Positions 1 to 5,519 of a DNA stretch of 7,724 nucleotides are shown piece by piece. Numbering within the stretch: position 1 is the stretch's first letter; the number at the start of each line of letters is the position of its first letter. The translations under genes were made by a program, and so were the position numbers. Below the pieces are notes generated by a model, which had not been told where the DNA came from, did no database searches, and saw nothing but the letters and a program-made list of their open reading frames with translations. The stretch covers positions 1 through 7,724 of the forward strand of contig VSOA01000181.1 in the NCBI GenBank assembly GCA_009774585.1. Reading direction: 5' to 3'. Origin of the DNA: Lachnospiraceae bacterium. GTDB lineage: Bacteria > Bacillota > Clostridia > Lachnospirales > Lachnospiraceae.

Positions 1-102
1 TGGCATTTTTTGAAAGTTGTCCATTATGATATTCATGAGATTAGAACCTTGTGGATAAAACTACGGAAACTCAAGAATTTAGGCATGGTTGTAAAAGTGT
101 AA
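1..102 (+). CDS. Possible C-terminal tail of an upstream gene (partial)
   Basis: Reading from base 1, frame 1 is open for 33 codons and stops at TAA 100-102; the other two forward frames close within the first 30 bases. The peptide is basic and ends in KLKNLGMVVKV. It could be the end of a protein whose start lies outside the window, and its lysine/arginine-rich helix followed by a short strand would fit a small DNA-binding domain, but I do not recognise a family. An open run of this length in AT-rich DNA is not rare by chance. The stop codon lies inside the proposed promoter of the next gene, which is compatible with a compact gene border. Weak call. Confidence 0.25.
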   Translation, partial: WHFLKVVHYDIHEIRTLWIKLRKLKNLGMVVKV

Positions 103-117
103 TGGGTATGGTATACT
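89..117 (+). promoter_or_regulatory. Candidate sigma-A promoter of the diguanylate cyclase gene
   Basis: A -35-like TTGTAA (89-94) is followed after exactly 17 bases by TATACT (112-117). The -10 is preceded by TG one base upstream (109-110), making an extended -10. The ATG lies 38 bases beyond the -10. The -35 matches consensus at four of six positions, and the extended -10 would compensate. No operator-like inverted repeat is evident next to it. Confidence 0.55.
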
Positions 118-155
118 GACCATAATTTTGACTTTGCGTTGAAAAGGAGATACCG

Positions 156-2075
156 ATGCGTCCGCTTAAAAAAATGATTAGCCGGTACATGAGATTGATT
201 ACTTGTATGCTGGTAGCGATTATATTGATTATTATCGCATATATTCAGATAACAAATGAACACAGACAGGCTTATGAAGATGCCGTAAGAACTTTTCAGC
301 AGATTAAACAGCTTTTGGAACAGAATCAGGAGGAACTTGAGGAAGTTCGTAAAGAGTACAGCGAGACCTGCCTGCACAATGCGGAGGCAATAGCTTATAT
401 CATTCAGAAAAATCCGACTGTGCTTGATAATATTGAAGAGCTGAAGCGCATTGCAGAAGTTATGGAAGTTGATGAAATTCATATTTTTGATGATACCGGG
501 CGTATTTATGCCGGAACGCATCCGGAATACTATGACTATACATTTGATTCGGGCGAACAGATGATGTTTTTCAAACCAATGCTGGAAGATAAGTCGTTGA
601 AGCTTGTGCAGGAAATCACGCCGAATACTGCGGAGGCTAAAATGATGCAGTACTCGGCGTTATGGAGCAGCAACAAGGAATTCATTGTGCAGGTGGGTAT
701 GGAGCCGGTCAATGTCATGAAGGCGACACAGAAAAACGAGTTGTCTTATCTGTTTTCGCTGTTTCGTGTGAATCCGGATGCAGAGTACTATGCAATCGAC
801 ATAGAGCGCGGCCGGATCATCGGTTCCACGGAATTGGATTGTTTAGGAAAAAATCTGACGGAATTGGGACTGAAACAAGAATACTTTGCGAGTTTTGATA
901 AAGGATTTCATGCGGTCATAAACGGCAGAGATTCATTCTGTGTATTTGAAAAAGTTGGTGGAGGTTATATCGGCAGGGTTATTCCGAGTAAGGAATTATA
1001 TAGAAGAGTGTTGTGGACAACGGTCACTCTTGCAATATGCCTGATTGTGATCGCATCGATTCTTGCGCAGGCTGTTATAAGATATATGAATAAGTATGTA
1101 GTGGACGGTATCTACAATGTGAATGAGAAGCTGCATCGAATTGCGCAGGGGGATTTGGATGAACTGATCGATATTCAAAGCAGTATGGAGTTCGCAGAAC
1201 TGAGCAGTTATATCAATAGCATGAAGAACAGTCTTTTGGGACATACCAAGAAGATGTCTTATGTGCTCAGTAAGACCAATATGTACATTGGGGTGTACGA
1301 GTACAATGAAAATATGAAAAGAGTCCGATTTACCCAATATATACCACAGATTTTGCAGTTGCACGAAGAAGAGACAGAACGTTTGTCAGCGGACTATAAG
1401 GCGTTTAAAGAATTTATTGACGAGCTGCGTAAGAATCCTGTTTTGGATGAAACAGGGGTATTCGGTTTAGGCGAACACTATGTAAAAATTGAAGAGATAG
1501 ATGATAATAACGGAGTGTTTGGCGTAGTGATCGATGTCACGGACGAAGTAAACAAACGCAAAAAAATAGAAGACGAAAGAGACTTTGATTTGTTGACAGG
1601 GTTGTACAACAGACGCGGTATGGAGGCAAAACTGGATGAATTTTTTGAAGGAACGGAAGAATTTGCCAACGGCGCGCTTGTTATGATAGACGCCGACAAC
1701 CTGAAAGTTATCAACGACACCTATGGGCATGAAATAGGAGATGCTTATTTAAAGAAGATTTCCGAACTGATTTCCGGATTAGATACCGAGAGGTCCGTGG
1801 CGGCCAGATGGGGCGGCGACGAATTTGTATTACTTCTTTATCGTTTTGAAGAGGAAGAAGAATTGCTTCATACATTATACAAGCTGGAAAGTATGCAGGA
1901 GAATAGTGAAACATCCCTTGGAGAGGGCGTTCGTGTCCGACTCAGATTTTCATTTGGGTACAGTCTGATCAGTGGGAGGAACGATTATCTGAACCTGTTG
2001 AAAGATGCGGATGAGAAGATGTATGAAAATAAACGGAAGCATAAGGAGAAAGGCAGACCGGAAAATGACAGATAG
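156..2075 (+). CDS. Membrane Cache-HAMP-PAS-GGDEF diguanylate cyclase
   Basis: This 639-residue protein should make cyclic-di-GMP from two GTP at the inner face of the membrane in response to an external signal. The ATG follows AAGGAG (144-149) at six bases. Residues 1-12 are basic, TM1 spans about 13-32, and a charged coiled-coil stretch (about 35-75) leads into an extracellular region with a Cache-like ending (GSTELDCLGKNL at 223-234, then a glycine-rich strand before TM2). TM2 is about 285-307, HAMP about 308-362 (GDLDEL at 332-337), and a PAS-like segment about 372-463. The GGDEF domain starts at DFDLLTGLYNRRG (476-488), has the metal aspartate in DADNLKVIND (512-521) and an intact GGDEF active site at 553-557. 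The RxxD inhibitory site is absent: the equivalent positions 544-547 read TERS. The enzyme should therefore be active without that type of product feedback. The end overlaps the alkyltransferase start by 11 bases. Signal ligand unknown. Confidence 0.93.
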   Translation: MRPLKKMISRYMRLITCMLVAIILIIIAYIQITNEHRQAYEDAVRTFQQIKQLLEQNQEELEEVRKEYSETCLHNAEAIAYIIQKNPTVLDNIEELKRIAEVMEVDEIHIFDDTGRIYAGTHPEYYDYTFDSGEQMMFFKPMLEDKSLKLVQEITPNTAEAKMMQYSALWSSNKEFIVQVGMEPVNVMKATQKNELSYLFSLFRVNPDAEYYAIDIERGRIIGSTELDCLGKNLTELGLKQEYFASFDKGFHAVINGRDSFCVFEKVGGGYIGRVIPSKELYRRVLWTTVTLAICLIVIASILAQAVIRYMNKYVVDGIYNVNEKLHRIAQGDLDELIDIQSSMEFAELSSYINSMKNSLLGHTKKMSYVLSKTNMYIGVYEYNENMKRVRFTQYIPQILQLHEEETERLSADYKAFKEFIDELRKNPVLDETGVFGLGEHYVKIEEIDDNNGVFGVVIDVTDEVNKRKKIEDERDFDLLTGLYNRRGMEAKLDEFFEGTEEFANGALVMIDADNLKVINDTYGHEIGDAYLKKISELISGLDTERSVAARWGGDEFVLLLYRFEEEEELLHTLYKLESMQENSETSLGEGVRVRLRFSFGYSLISGRNDYLNLLKDADEKMYENKRKHKEKGRPENDR

Positions 2076-2535
2076 TTGTTTGTATGAAAGCCCGTTCGGC
2101 GTACTGTGCATAGAAGAGAGGGACGGAAAGATTACGAAACTTAATTTACAGCAGAAAGAACCCGCCAATCGGAATAAGAAGCCCTCCGCGCTGCTTCGTG
2201 AGGCATGCCGCCAATTGGATGAATACTTTGAGGGCAAAAGAAGGCAGTTTGACCTGCCGTTTTACTATGAGGGGACGTTTTTTCAGCGGCGCGTATGGGA
2301 AGAACTGCGCAAGATTCCCTATGGTGAAACGAGAAGTTATGAAGATATTGCCGTGCAGGTAGGTAATCCGAAAGCGCAGCGCGCAATAGGACAGGCGAAT
2401 AACCGTAATCCGCTTCTGATTATCGTTCCCTGCCACAGAGTAATTCATAAAAACGGAGATATCAGCGGTTTTGCTTGTGGGATAGAGGCGAAGCGGTATC
2501 TTCTGGATTTAGAGACTCGCTCTCAGGAGCAGTAA
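2065..2535 (+). CDS. ogt: Methylated-DNA-protein-cysteine S-methyltransferase
   Basis: This 156-residue protein is a suicide repair enzyme that transfers alkyl groups from O6-alkylguanine (and O4-alkylthymine) to its own cysteine. The active-site motif PCHRV is at 122-126 (Cys123), preceded by RAIGQANNRNP (106-116), which carries the arginine finger and the asparagine hinge of the family. Length matches Ogt-type proteins without an Ada regulatory domain. I chose ATG 2065 rather than an in-frame ATG at 2005, because 2065 gives the usual family N-terminus (a few residues, then SPFGVL) while the longer form would only read the cyclase C-terminus in another frame. AGGAG at 2044-2048 is 16 bases away, so initiation probably relies on coupling to cyclase translation, whose stop is at 2073-2075. 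The usual GYAGG loop after the active site reads GFACG (135-139), placing an extra Cys138 there. Its last 74 bases lie antisense to the YolD-like gene. Confidence 0.93.
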   Translation: MTDSCLYESPFGVLCIEERDGKITKLNLQQKEPANRNKKPSALLREACRQLDEYFEGKRRQFDLPFYYEGTFFQRRVWEELRKIPYGETRSYEDIAVQVGNPKAQRAIGQANNRNPLLIIVPCHRVIHKNGDISGFACGIEAKRYLLDLETRSQEQ

Positions 2536-2647
2536 TTATTTTCTCTTTGGCGGCAAGCGCCTCCGGTAAGCCCTTCAGCGCGGCGAAGGGCATAAACTGT
2601 TTGGCTCTTTCTTCTATCGGCATTTTATGTCTTGGTTTACTCGCCAC
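2462..2647 (-). CDS. YolD-like small protein, apparently C-terminally truncated
   Basis: A 61-residue basic protein whose N-terminal part (PIEERAKQFMPFAALKGLPE, residues 10-29) matches the conserved RAxQFxPFAAL-G element of YolD-like proteins that accompany UmuC/UvrX-type polymerases in Firmicutes. The start is most likely GTG 2647: GGAGG (plus-strand CCTCC 2656-2660) sits eight bases upstream, whereas the ATG at 2623 and the TTG at 2662 have no good site. The gene overlaps the polymerase 3' end by 11 bases, indicating translational coupling. From memory, family members are usually about 100 residues or more, with a second beta-rich segment after the KEKI stretch. Here recognisable similarity ends near residue 38, which is where the sequence becomes antisense to ogt; residues 38-61 look like accidental coding. 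It is therefore either a truncated remnant or a minimal form. The biochemical role of YolD proteins is unclear; a polymerase partner is presumed from neighbourhood. Confidence 0.72.
   Translation of the reverse strand: MASKPRHKMPIEERAKQFMPFAALKGLPEALAAKEKIITAPESESLNPEDTASPLSHKQNR
2570..2591. repeat. 7-bp GC-rich inverted repeat in the convergent junction
   Basis: GCCCTTC (2570-2576) and GAAGGGC (2585-2591) pair perfectly around an eight-base loop, 35 bases past the ogt stop and inside the YolD-like coding sequence. No T-run follows on either strand, so it is not a standard intrinsic terminator. It could still fold at the 3' end of ogt transcripts. It may equally be a by-product of coding for the conserved KGLPEAL stretch. 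Confidence 0.3.
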
Positions 2648-3902
2648 TTTTGTGTCCTCCAATCTGATGGTTGCGCTCTCTTGTGGTAGCGCCCTCTTCG
2701 TAATTCATCCCTTTCAGGATGGCGTCTTTGCCGAATTTGTGTTTGATATCCAGAACGGCGCGCTGCATCTTGCGGCTGCGTTCCAGTTCTTCTCCGTCTA
2801 TCAGAAAATGATATTGATGATATGTTTCGGGTGTCACGTTATTGCAGGTTATGTTGATGCGGTGGATACCGCAGCCGGGACTGACAATCCGTTCGTAGAG
2901 CTTCGTTACGGCAGGAATGAGCAGTGTGTCGGAACTCGTTTCAATGTCCAAGGTTGTCGTGCCGTGGGCGGACGGAACATTCAGACGGTTGGAGTAACCG
3001 ACATGCAGGGTGACGGATTTCGTAACCAGATTCTGTTCCACCAGATCAAGACAGAGCAGATCCATCATTTCTTTGACAACCAGCAATCCTTTCTCAAAAG
3101 AATAGTCGCAGGCAAGCACTTGTCCGCTGCCGATACAGTTGGAACGGGATTTGTAAGACTTGATGTCAGCCATAGTGACGGGCTCGCGTCCCCATGCGTG
3201 GTCTATGAGAAGTTCGGCGTCGATGCCGAAGAGCCGGTACAGGAAATCTTCATCGGCTTCGGCAATGTCTTTCATCGTACGTATGCCGTATGGCTCCAGC
3301 CTTTTTGCAGTACCGGAGCCTATACGCCAGAAATCCGTGAGCGGTTTGTGGTTCCATAAGCTTTGACGGTAACTTTCTTCATCCAGTTCCCCGATAAAAT
3401 CAGAGGCATGTTTGGCAGTGATATCCAAGGCAATCTTGGCCAGATACAGATTAGTGCCGATGCCGCAGGTTGCCCGGATACCGGTAGTCTGATAGACATC
3501 ATCCATAATCCTCTGCCCTAGTTTGCGGGCAGACAAGCGGTACAATTCCAGATAATCGGTGACATCCATGAAAACCTCGTCGATGGAATAGACATGGATA
3601 TCCTCTTTGGCAATATATTTTAAATAAACGGCGTAGATGTCCGCGGAAGTATTAATATATTTCTGCATGCGCGGCGGTGCGGTGATATATTTGACGTGTT
3701 TCGGAATCTCGAAAACCCGGCAGCGGTTTTTGATGCCGAGCGCCTTCATAGCTGGTGTGATGGCGAGGCAGATGGTCTTCTCGGTGCGCTCAGGGTCGGC
3801 GACTACAAGTTTGGCAGTCATGGGGTCGAGTCCGCGCGCCACGCATTCCACGGAAGCATAGAACGATTTTAAATCGATGCACAGATAGGTGCGCTGCTTC
3901 AT
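2637..3902 (-). CDS. UmuC/DinP-type Y-family DNA polymerase (UvrX/YqjW-like)
   Basis: This 421-residue translesion polymerase should bypass damaged template bases, at the cost of mutation. The start is the ATG at 3902: AGAAAGGAG (minus strand, 3912-3920) lies nine bases upstream and the protein begins directly with the palm strand YLCIDLKSFYASVE (6-19). Extending upstream would run through the promoter into the divergent gene region. Catalytic carboxylates are Asp10 and the SIDE motif at 107-110 (Asp109, Glu110), and Tyr15 sits at the steric-gate position. The thumb has helix-hairpin-helix-like FWRIGSGTAKRLEPYGI (191-207). The little finger covers about 255-365, and the tail holds ATTRERNHQIGGH (405-417), typical of the Gram-positive UvrX/YqjW group rather than classic DinB. 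No obvious QLxLF-like clamp-binding motif is seen at the C-terminus. It is read from an SOS-box promoter and overlaps the YolD-like gene by 11 bases. All key residues are intact. Confidence 0.94.
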   Translation of the reverse strand: MKQRTYLCIDLKSFYASVECVARGLDPMTAKLVVADPERTEKTICLAITPAMKALGIKNRCRVFEIPKHVKYITAPPRMQKYINTSADIYAVYLKYIAKEDIHVYSIDEVFMDVTDYLELYRLSARKLGQRIMDDVYQTTGIRATCGIGTNLYLAKIALDITAKHASDFIGELDEESYRQSLWNHKPLTDFWRIGSGTAKRLEPYGIRTMKDIAEADEDFLYRLFGIDAELLIDHAWGREPVTMADIKSYKSRSNCIGSGQVLACDYSFEKGLLVVKEMMDLLCLDLVEQNLVTKSVTLHVGYSNRLNVPSAHGTTTLDIETSSDTLLIPAVTKLYERIVSPGCGIHRINITCNNVTPETYHQYHFLIDGEELERSRKMQRAVLDIKHKFGKDAILKGMNYEEGATTRERNHQIGGHKSGE

Positions 3903-3934
3903 TGATGGTAACTCCTTTCTCCTTGTATACAGAC

Positions 3935-3963
3935 AGTATAAAATACGAACGTATGTTTGTAAA
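3935..3963 (-). promoter_or_regulatory. Sigma-A promoter of the polymerase-YolD unit
   Basis: On the minus strand, TTTACA (3958-3963) is followed by exactly 17 bases and then TATACT (3935-3940), each one mismatch from consensus. The -10 is about 32 bases upstream of the polymerase ATG. The spacer contains the SOS operator, so repressor binding would block RNA polymerase directly. Confidence 0.82.
3946..3959. promoter_or_regulatory. LexA/DinR SOS box
   Basis: CGAACGTATGTTTG matches the Gram-positive SOS operator CGAACRNRYGTTYG (B. subtilis DinR type): both half-sites, CGAAC and GTTTG, are present around a four-base centre. It lies in the -35/-10 spacer of the polymerase promoter and overlaps the -35 by two bases. 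It is about 75 bases from the -35 of the divergent antiporter promoter, so that gene is probably not controlled by it. Confidence 0.85.
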
Positions 3964-4033
3964 GAGGGAAATGATGGATTGTAAAGGAAAAAATAGTAAA
4001 GTGGAAGCAGGAGTGACGGATGGTTGTATTTTA

Positions 4034-4062
4034 TTGACAAAATAAAAAATGGGATATAGAAT
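4034..4062 (+). promoter_or_regulatory. Sigma-A promoter of the antiporter gene
   Basis: A perfect -35, TTGACA (4034-4039), is separated by 17 bases from TAGAAT (4057-4062), which has one mismatch to the -10 consensus. The start codon lies 51 bases beyond the -10. With the polymerase promoter it accounts for most of the 211-base divergent intergenic region, in which I see no convincing gene. Confidence 0.75.
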
Positions 4063-4113
4063 AACCTATGGAATTTTGGGTGATTTACATACATTAGGAA
4101 AGAAGGGAAAAAA

Positions 4114-5298
4114 ATGGAGTCATATTTAGTATTCAGGGATTTGGCCATTATTATTATTTCTGCAAAATTGTGCGGCATCATAGCCAGAAAATGTAAAGCG
4201 CCTCAGGTAGTGGGAGAAATTATTGCAGGGCTTTTGATTGGACCGAGTATTTTAGGATGGGTGAATCAGTCGGATTTCCTTGTGCAGATGGCGGAGATCG
4301 GTGTTATATTATTAATGTTTTCTGCAGGACTTGAAACCGATTTGAAGGATTTGGTGAAAACGGGTCCGATTGCCGTTCTGATTGCCTGCTCGGGCGTATT
4401 TATTCCGCTAATCTGCGGCGCATTGCTCTATATGGCATTTTATGGCGTTTCACCGTGGGGGTCGGAGGGTTTTTATAAGGCGGTATTTGTCGGTACGATT
4501 CTGACGGCTACTTCGGTAAGTATTACCGTAGAGTCGCTAAAAGAAATGGGCAAAATAAAAGGGAAGGTCGGTACGACGATTCTAAGTGCGGCGATTATCG
4601 ATGATGTGATCGGTATCATTGTTCTGACTTTTGTGATCGGGTTTAAGAATCCCGAATCGAAGCCCTCAGTGGTACTGCTCAATACGGTCGGGTTCTTTGT
4701 GTTTGCGATCGTGGTTGGGTTTATCATTTATAAAATATTTCAGATGGTGGATGCCAGATATCCGCATACGAGGAGAATTCCCATTGCAGGCTTAGCGCTT
4801 TGCCTCGCCATGGCATATATTGCGGAGAAATATTTTGGTATTGCAGACATTACAGGCGCTTATGTGGCCGGAATCATTCTTTGTTCGATTCGGGATTCCC
4901 AGTACATAGCAGAGAAAATGGATACCAATTCCTATATTATATTCGGACCGATTTTCTTTGCCAGTATCGGACTGAAAACAAATTTAGAGAGTATAAGTAT
5001 GGGCATTCTGGTCTTTTCCATTGCGTTCGTACTCGTCGGACTGTTGTCAAAAGTCATTGGATGCGGGCTGATGGCGCGTCTGTGCAAGTTTAATAAAAGG
5101 GATTCGCTCAAAATAGGCGTCGGTATGATGACGAGGGGCGAGGTTGCGCTGATTGTGTCACAGAAGGGGCTTACGGCAGGGCTGCTCACGCCGGTCTACT
5201 TTACATCGGTCATTCTGTTGATTATTATTTCGTCTATTGCGACGCCGATTATATTGAAAGTTTTATATTCCAAGGATCAGGCGGAAAGTGCAGCATAA
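4114..5298 (+). CDS. CPA2-family cation:proton antiporter (Kef/NapA-type membrane domain)
   Basis: A 394-residue, highly hydrophobic transporter expected to exchange Na+ or K+ for protons across the cytoplasmic membrane. The ATG follows AGAAGGG (4101-4107) by six bases. Roughly a dozen membrane segments can be traced. Family marks in order: GEIIAGLLIGPSILG (34-48), IGVILLMFSAGLETDL (62-77), the unwound-helix motif TATS (131-134), paired aspartates in AAIIDDVIG (159-167; Asp163, Asp164), SKVIG with Lys313 (312-316), and MMTRGEVALIV (338-348). The double Asp plus the late-helix Lys resembles electrogenic NapA-like exchangers. The protein stops right after the last membrane helix, so the TrkA-N/RCK domain of KefB/KefC (about 600 residues) is absent and nucleotide or glutathione gating is unlikely. 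It is a single-gene transcript with its own promoter and terminator. Ion specificity cannot be read from sequence. Confidence 0.9.
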   Translation: MESYLVFRDLAIIIISAKLCGIIARKCKAPQVVGEIIAGLLIGPSILGWVNQSDFLVQMAEIGVILLMFSAGLETDLKDLVKTGPIAVLIACSGVFIPLICGALLYMAFYGVSPWGSEGFYKAVFVGTILTATSVSITVESLKEMGKIKGKVGTTILSAAIIDDVIGIIVLTFVIGFKNPESKPSVVLLNTVGFFVFAIVVGFIIYKIFQMVDARYPHTRRIPIAGLALCLAMAYIAEKYFGIADITGAYVAGIILCSIRDSQYIAEKMDTNSYIIFGPIFFASIGLKTNLESISMGILVFSIAFVLVGLLSKVIGCGLMARLCKFNKRDSLKIGVGMMTRGEVALIVSQKGLTAGLLTPVYFTSVILLIIISSIATPIILKVLYSKDQAESAA

Positions 5299-5339
5299 TA
5301 GAATTAGCGCAGTATGTGTGAGGCGGTTTTCGATACGGG

Positions 5340-5375
5340 ATAAAAGGGGCATGTAGATGTGTCCCTTTTATTTGT
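5340..5375 (+). terminator. Intrinsic terminator after the antiporter gene
   Basis: ATAAAAGGG (5340-5348) pairs perfectly with CCCTTTTAT (5363-5371), and the inner bases GCAT/GTGT extend the stem through wobble pairs to a six-base loop. The T-rich descending arm and the following TTTG supply the U-tract. The A-rich ascending arm makes it potentially usable on the other strand, although no minus-strand gene ends here. It lies 42 bases past the antiporter stop. Confidence 0.75.
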
Positions 5376-5400
5376 ATAACAAAACAGGGACTGATAAAAT
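5372..5400 (+). promoter_or_regulatory. Possible promoter upstream of the HD-domain gene
   Basis: TTGTAT (5372-5377), 17 bases, then TAAAAT (5395-5400) with TG at 5392-5393 (extended -10). The -10 overlaps a perfect 14-base palindrome, ATAAAATATTTTAT (5394-5407). A second TGATAAAAT copy at 5445-5453 offers an alternative extended -10 nearer the gene, with only a poor -35 (AGGACA, 5425-5430). The rest of the 221-base gap (5299-5519) holds the terminator and no convincing gene. I see no cyclic-di-GMP riboswitch. Confidence 0.35.
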
Positions 5401-5519
5401 ATTTTATAAATTGGAAAGAAATAGAGGACAAGACATAGAAATGATGATAAAATGGCATTAACTGTTCAGAGGGGAACAAGGGGATTGTCAAGAGTATACG
5501 ATGAAGGGGAACGGTACAA

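Noticed and set aside
33..521. 162-codon minus-strand open frame across the cyclase promoter and N-terminus
   Set aside because: Its hydrophobic stretch is the antisense image of the cyclase transmembrane and coiled-coil codons; no minus-strand start signal was found.
2475..3359. 294-codon plus-strand open frame antisense to the polymerase
   Set aside because: It has no ribosome binding site, no recognisable domain, begins inside ogt in another frame, and is explained by the codon use of the intact polymerase on the other strand.
3971..4045. 24-codon plus-strand ORF in the divergent promoter region
   Set aside because: The GAGGG is too close to the first ATG, there is no family match, and the frame runs through the antiporter -35.
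3903..4181. Longer polymerase form starting upstream at 4181
   Set aside because: The extra 93 codons would cross the SOS box, the -35 and -10 elements and the divergent gene start. The ATG at 3902 has an excellent ribosome binding site and starts directly at the conserved palm motif.
5376..5519. Cyclic-di-GMP riboswitch in the leader of the HD gene
   Set aside because: The conserved GEMM-I or GEMM-II core sequences could not be recognised and the leader has no matching stems.
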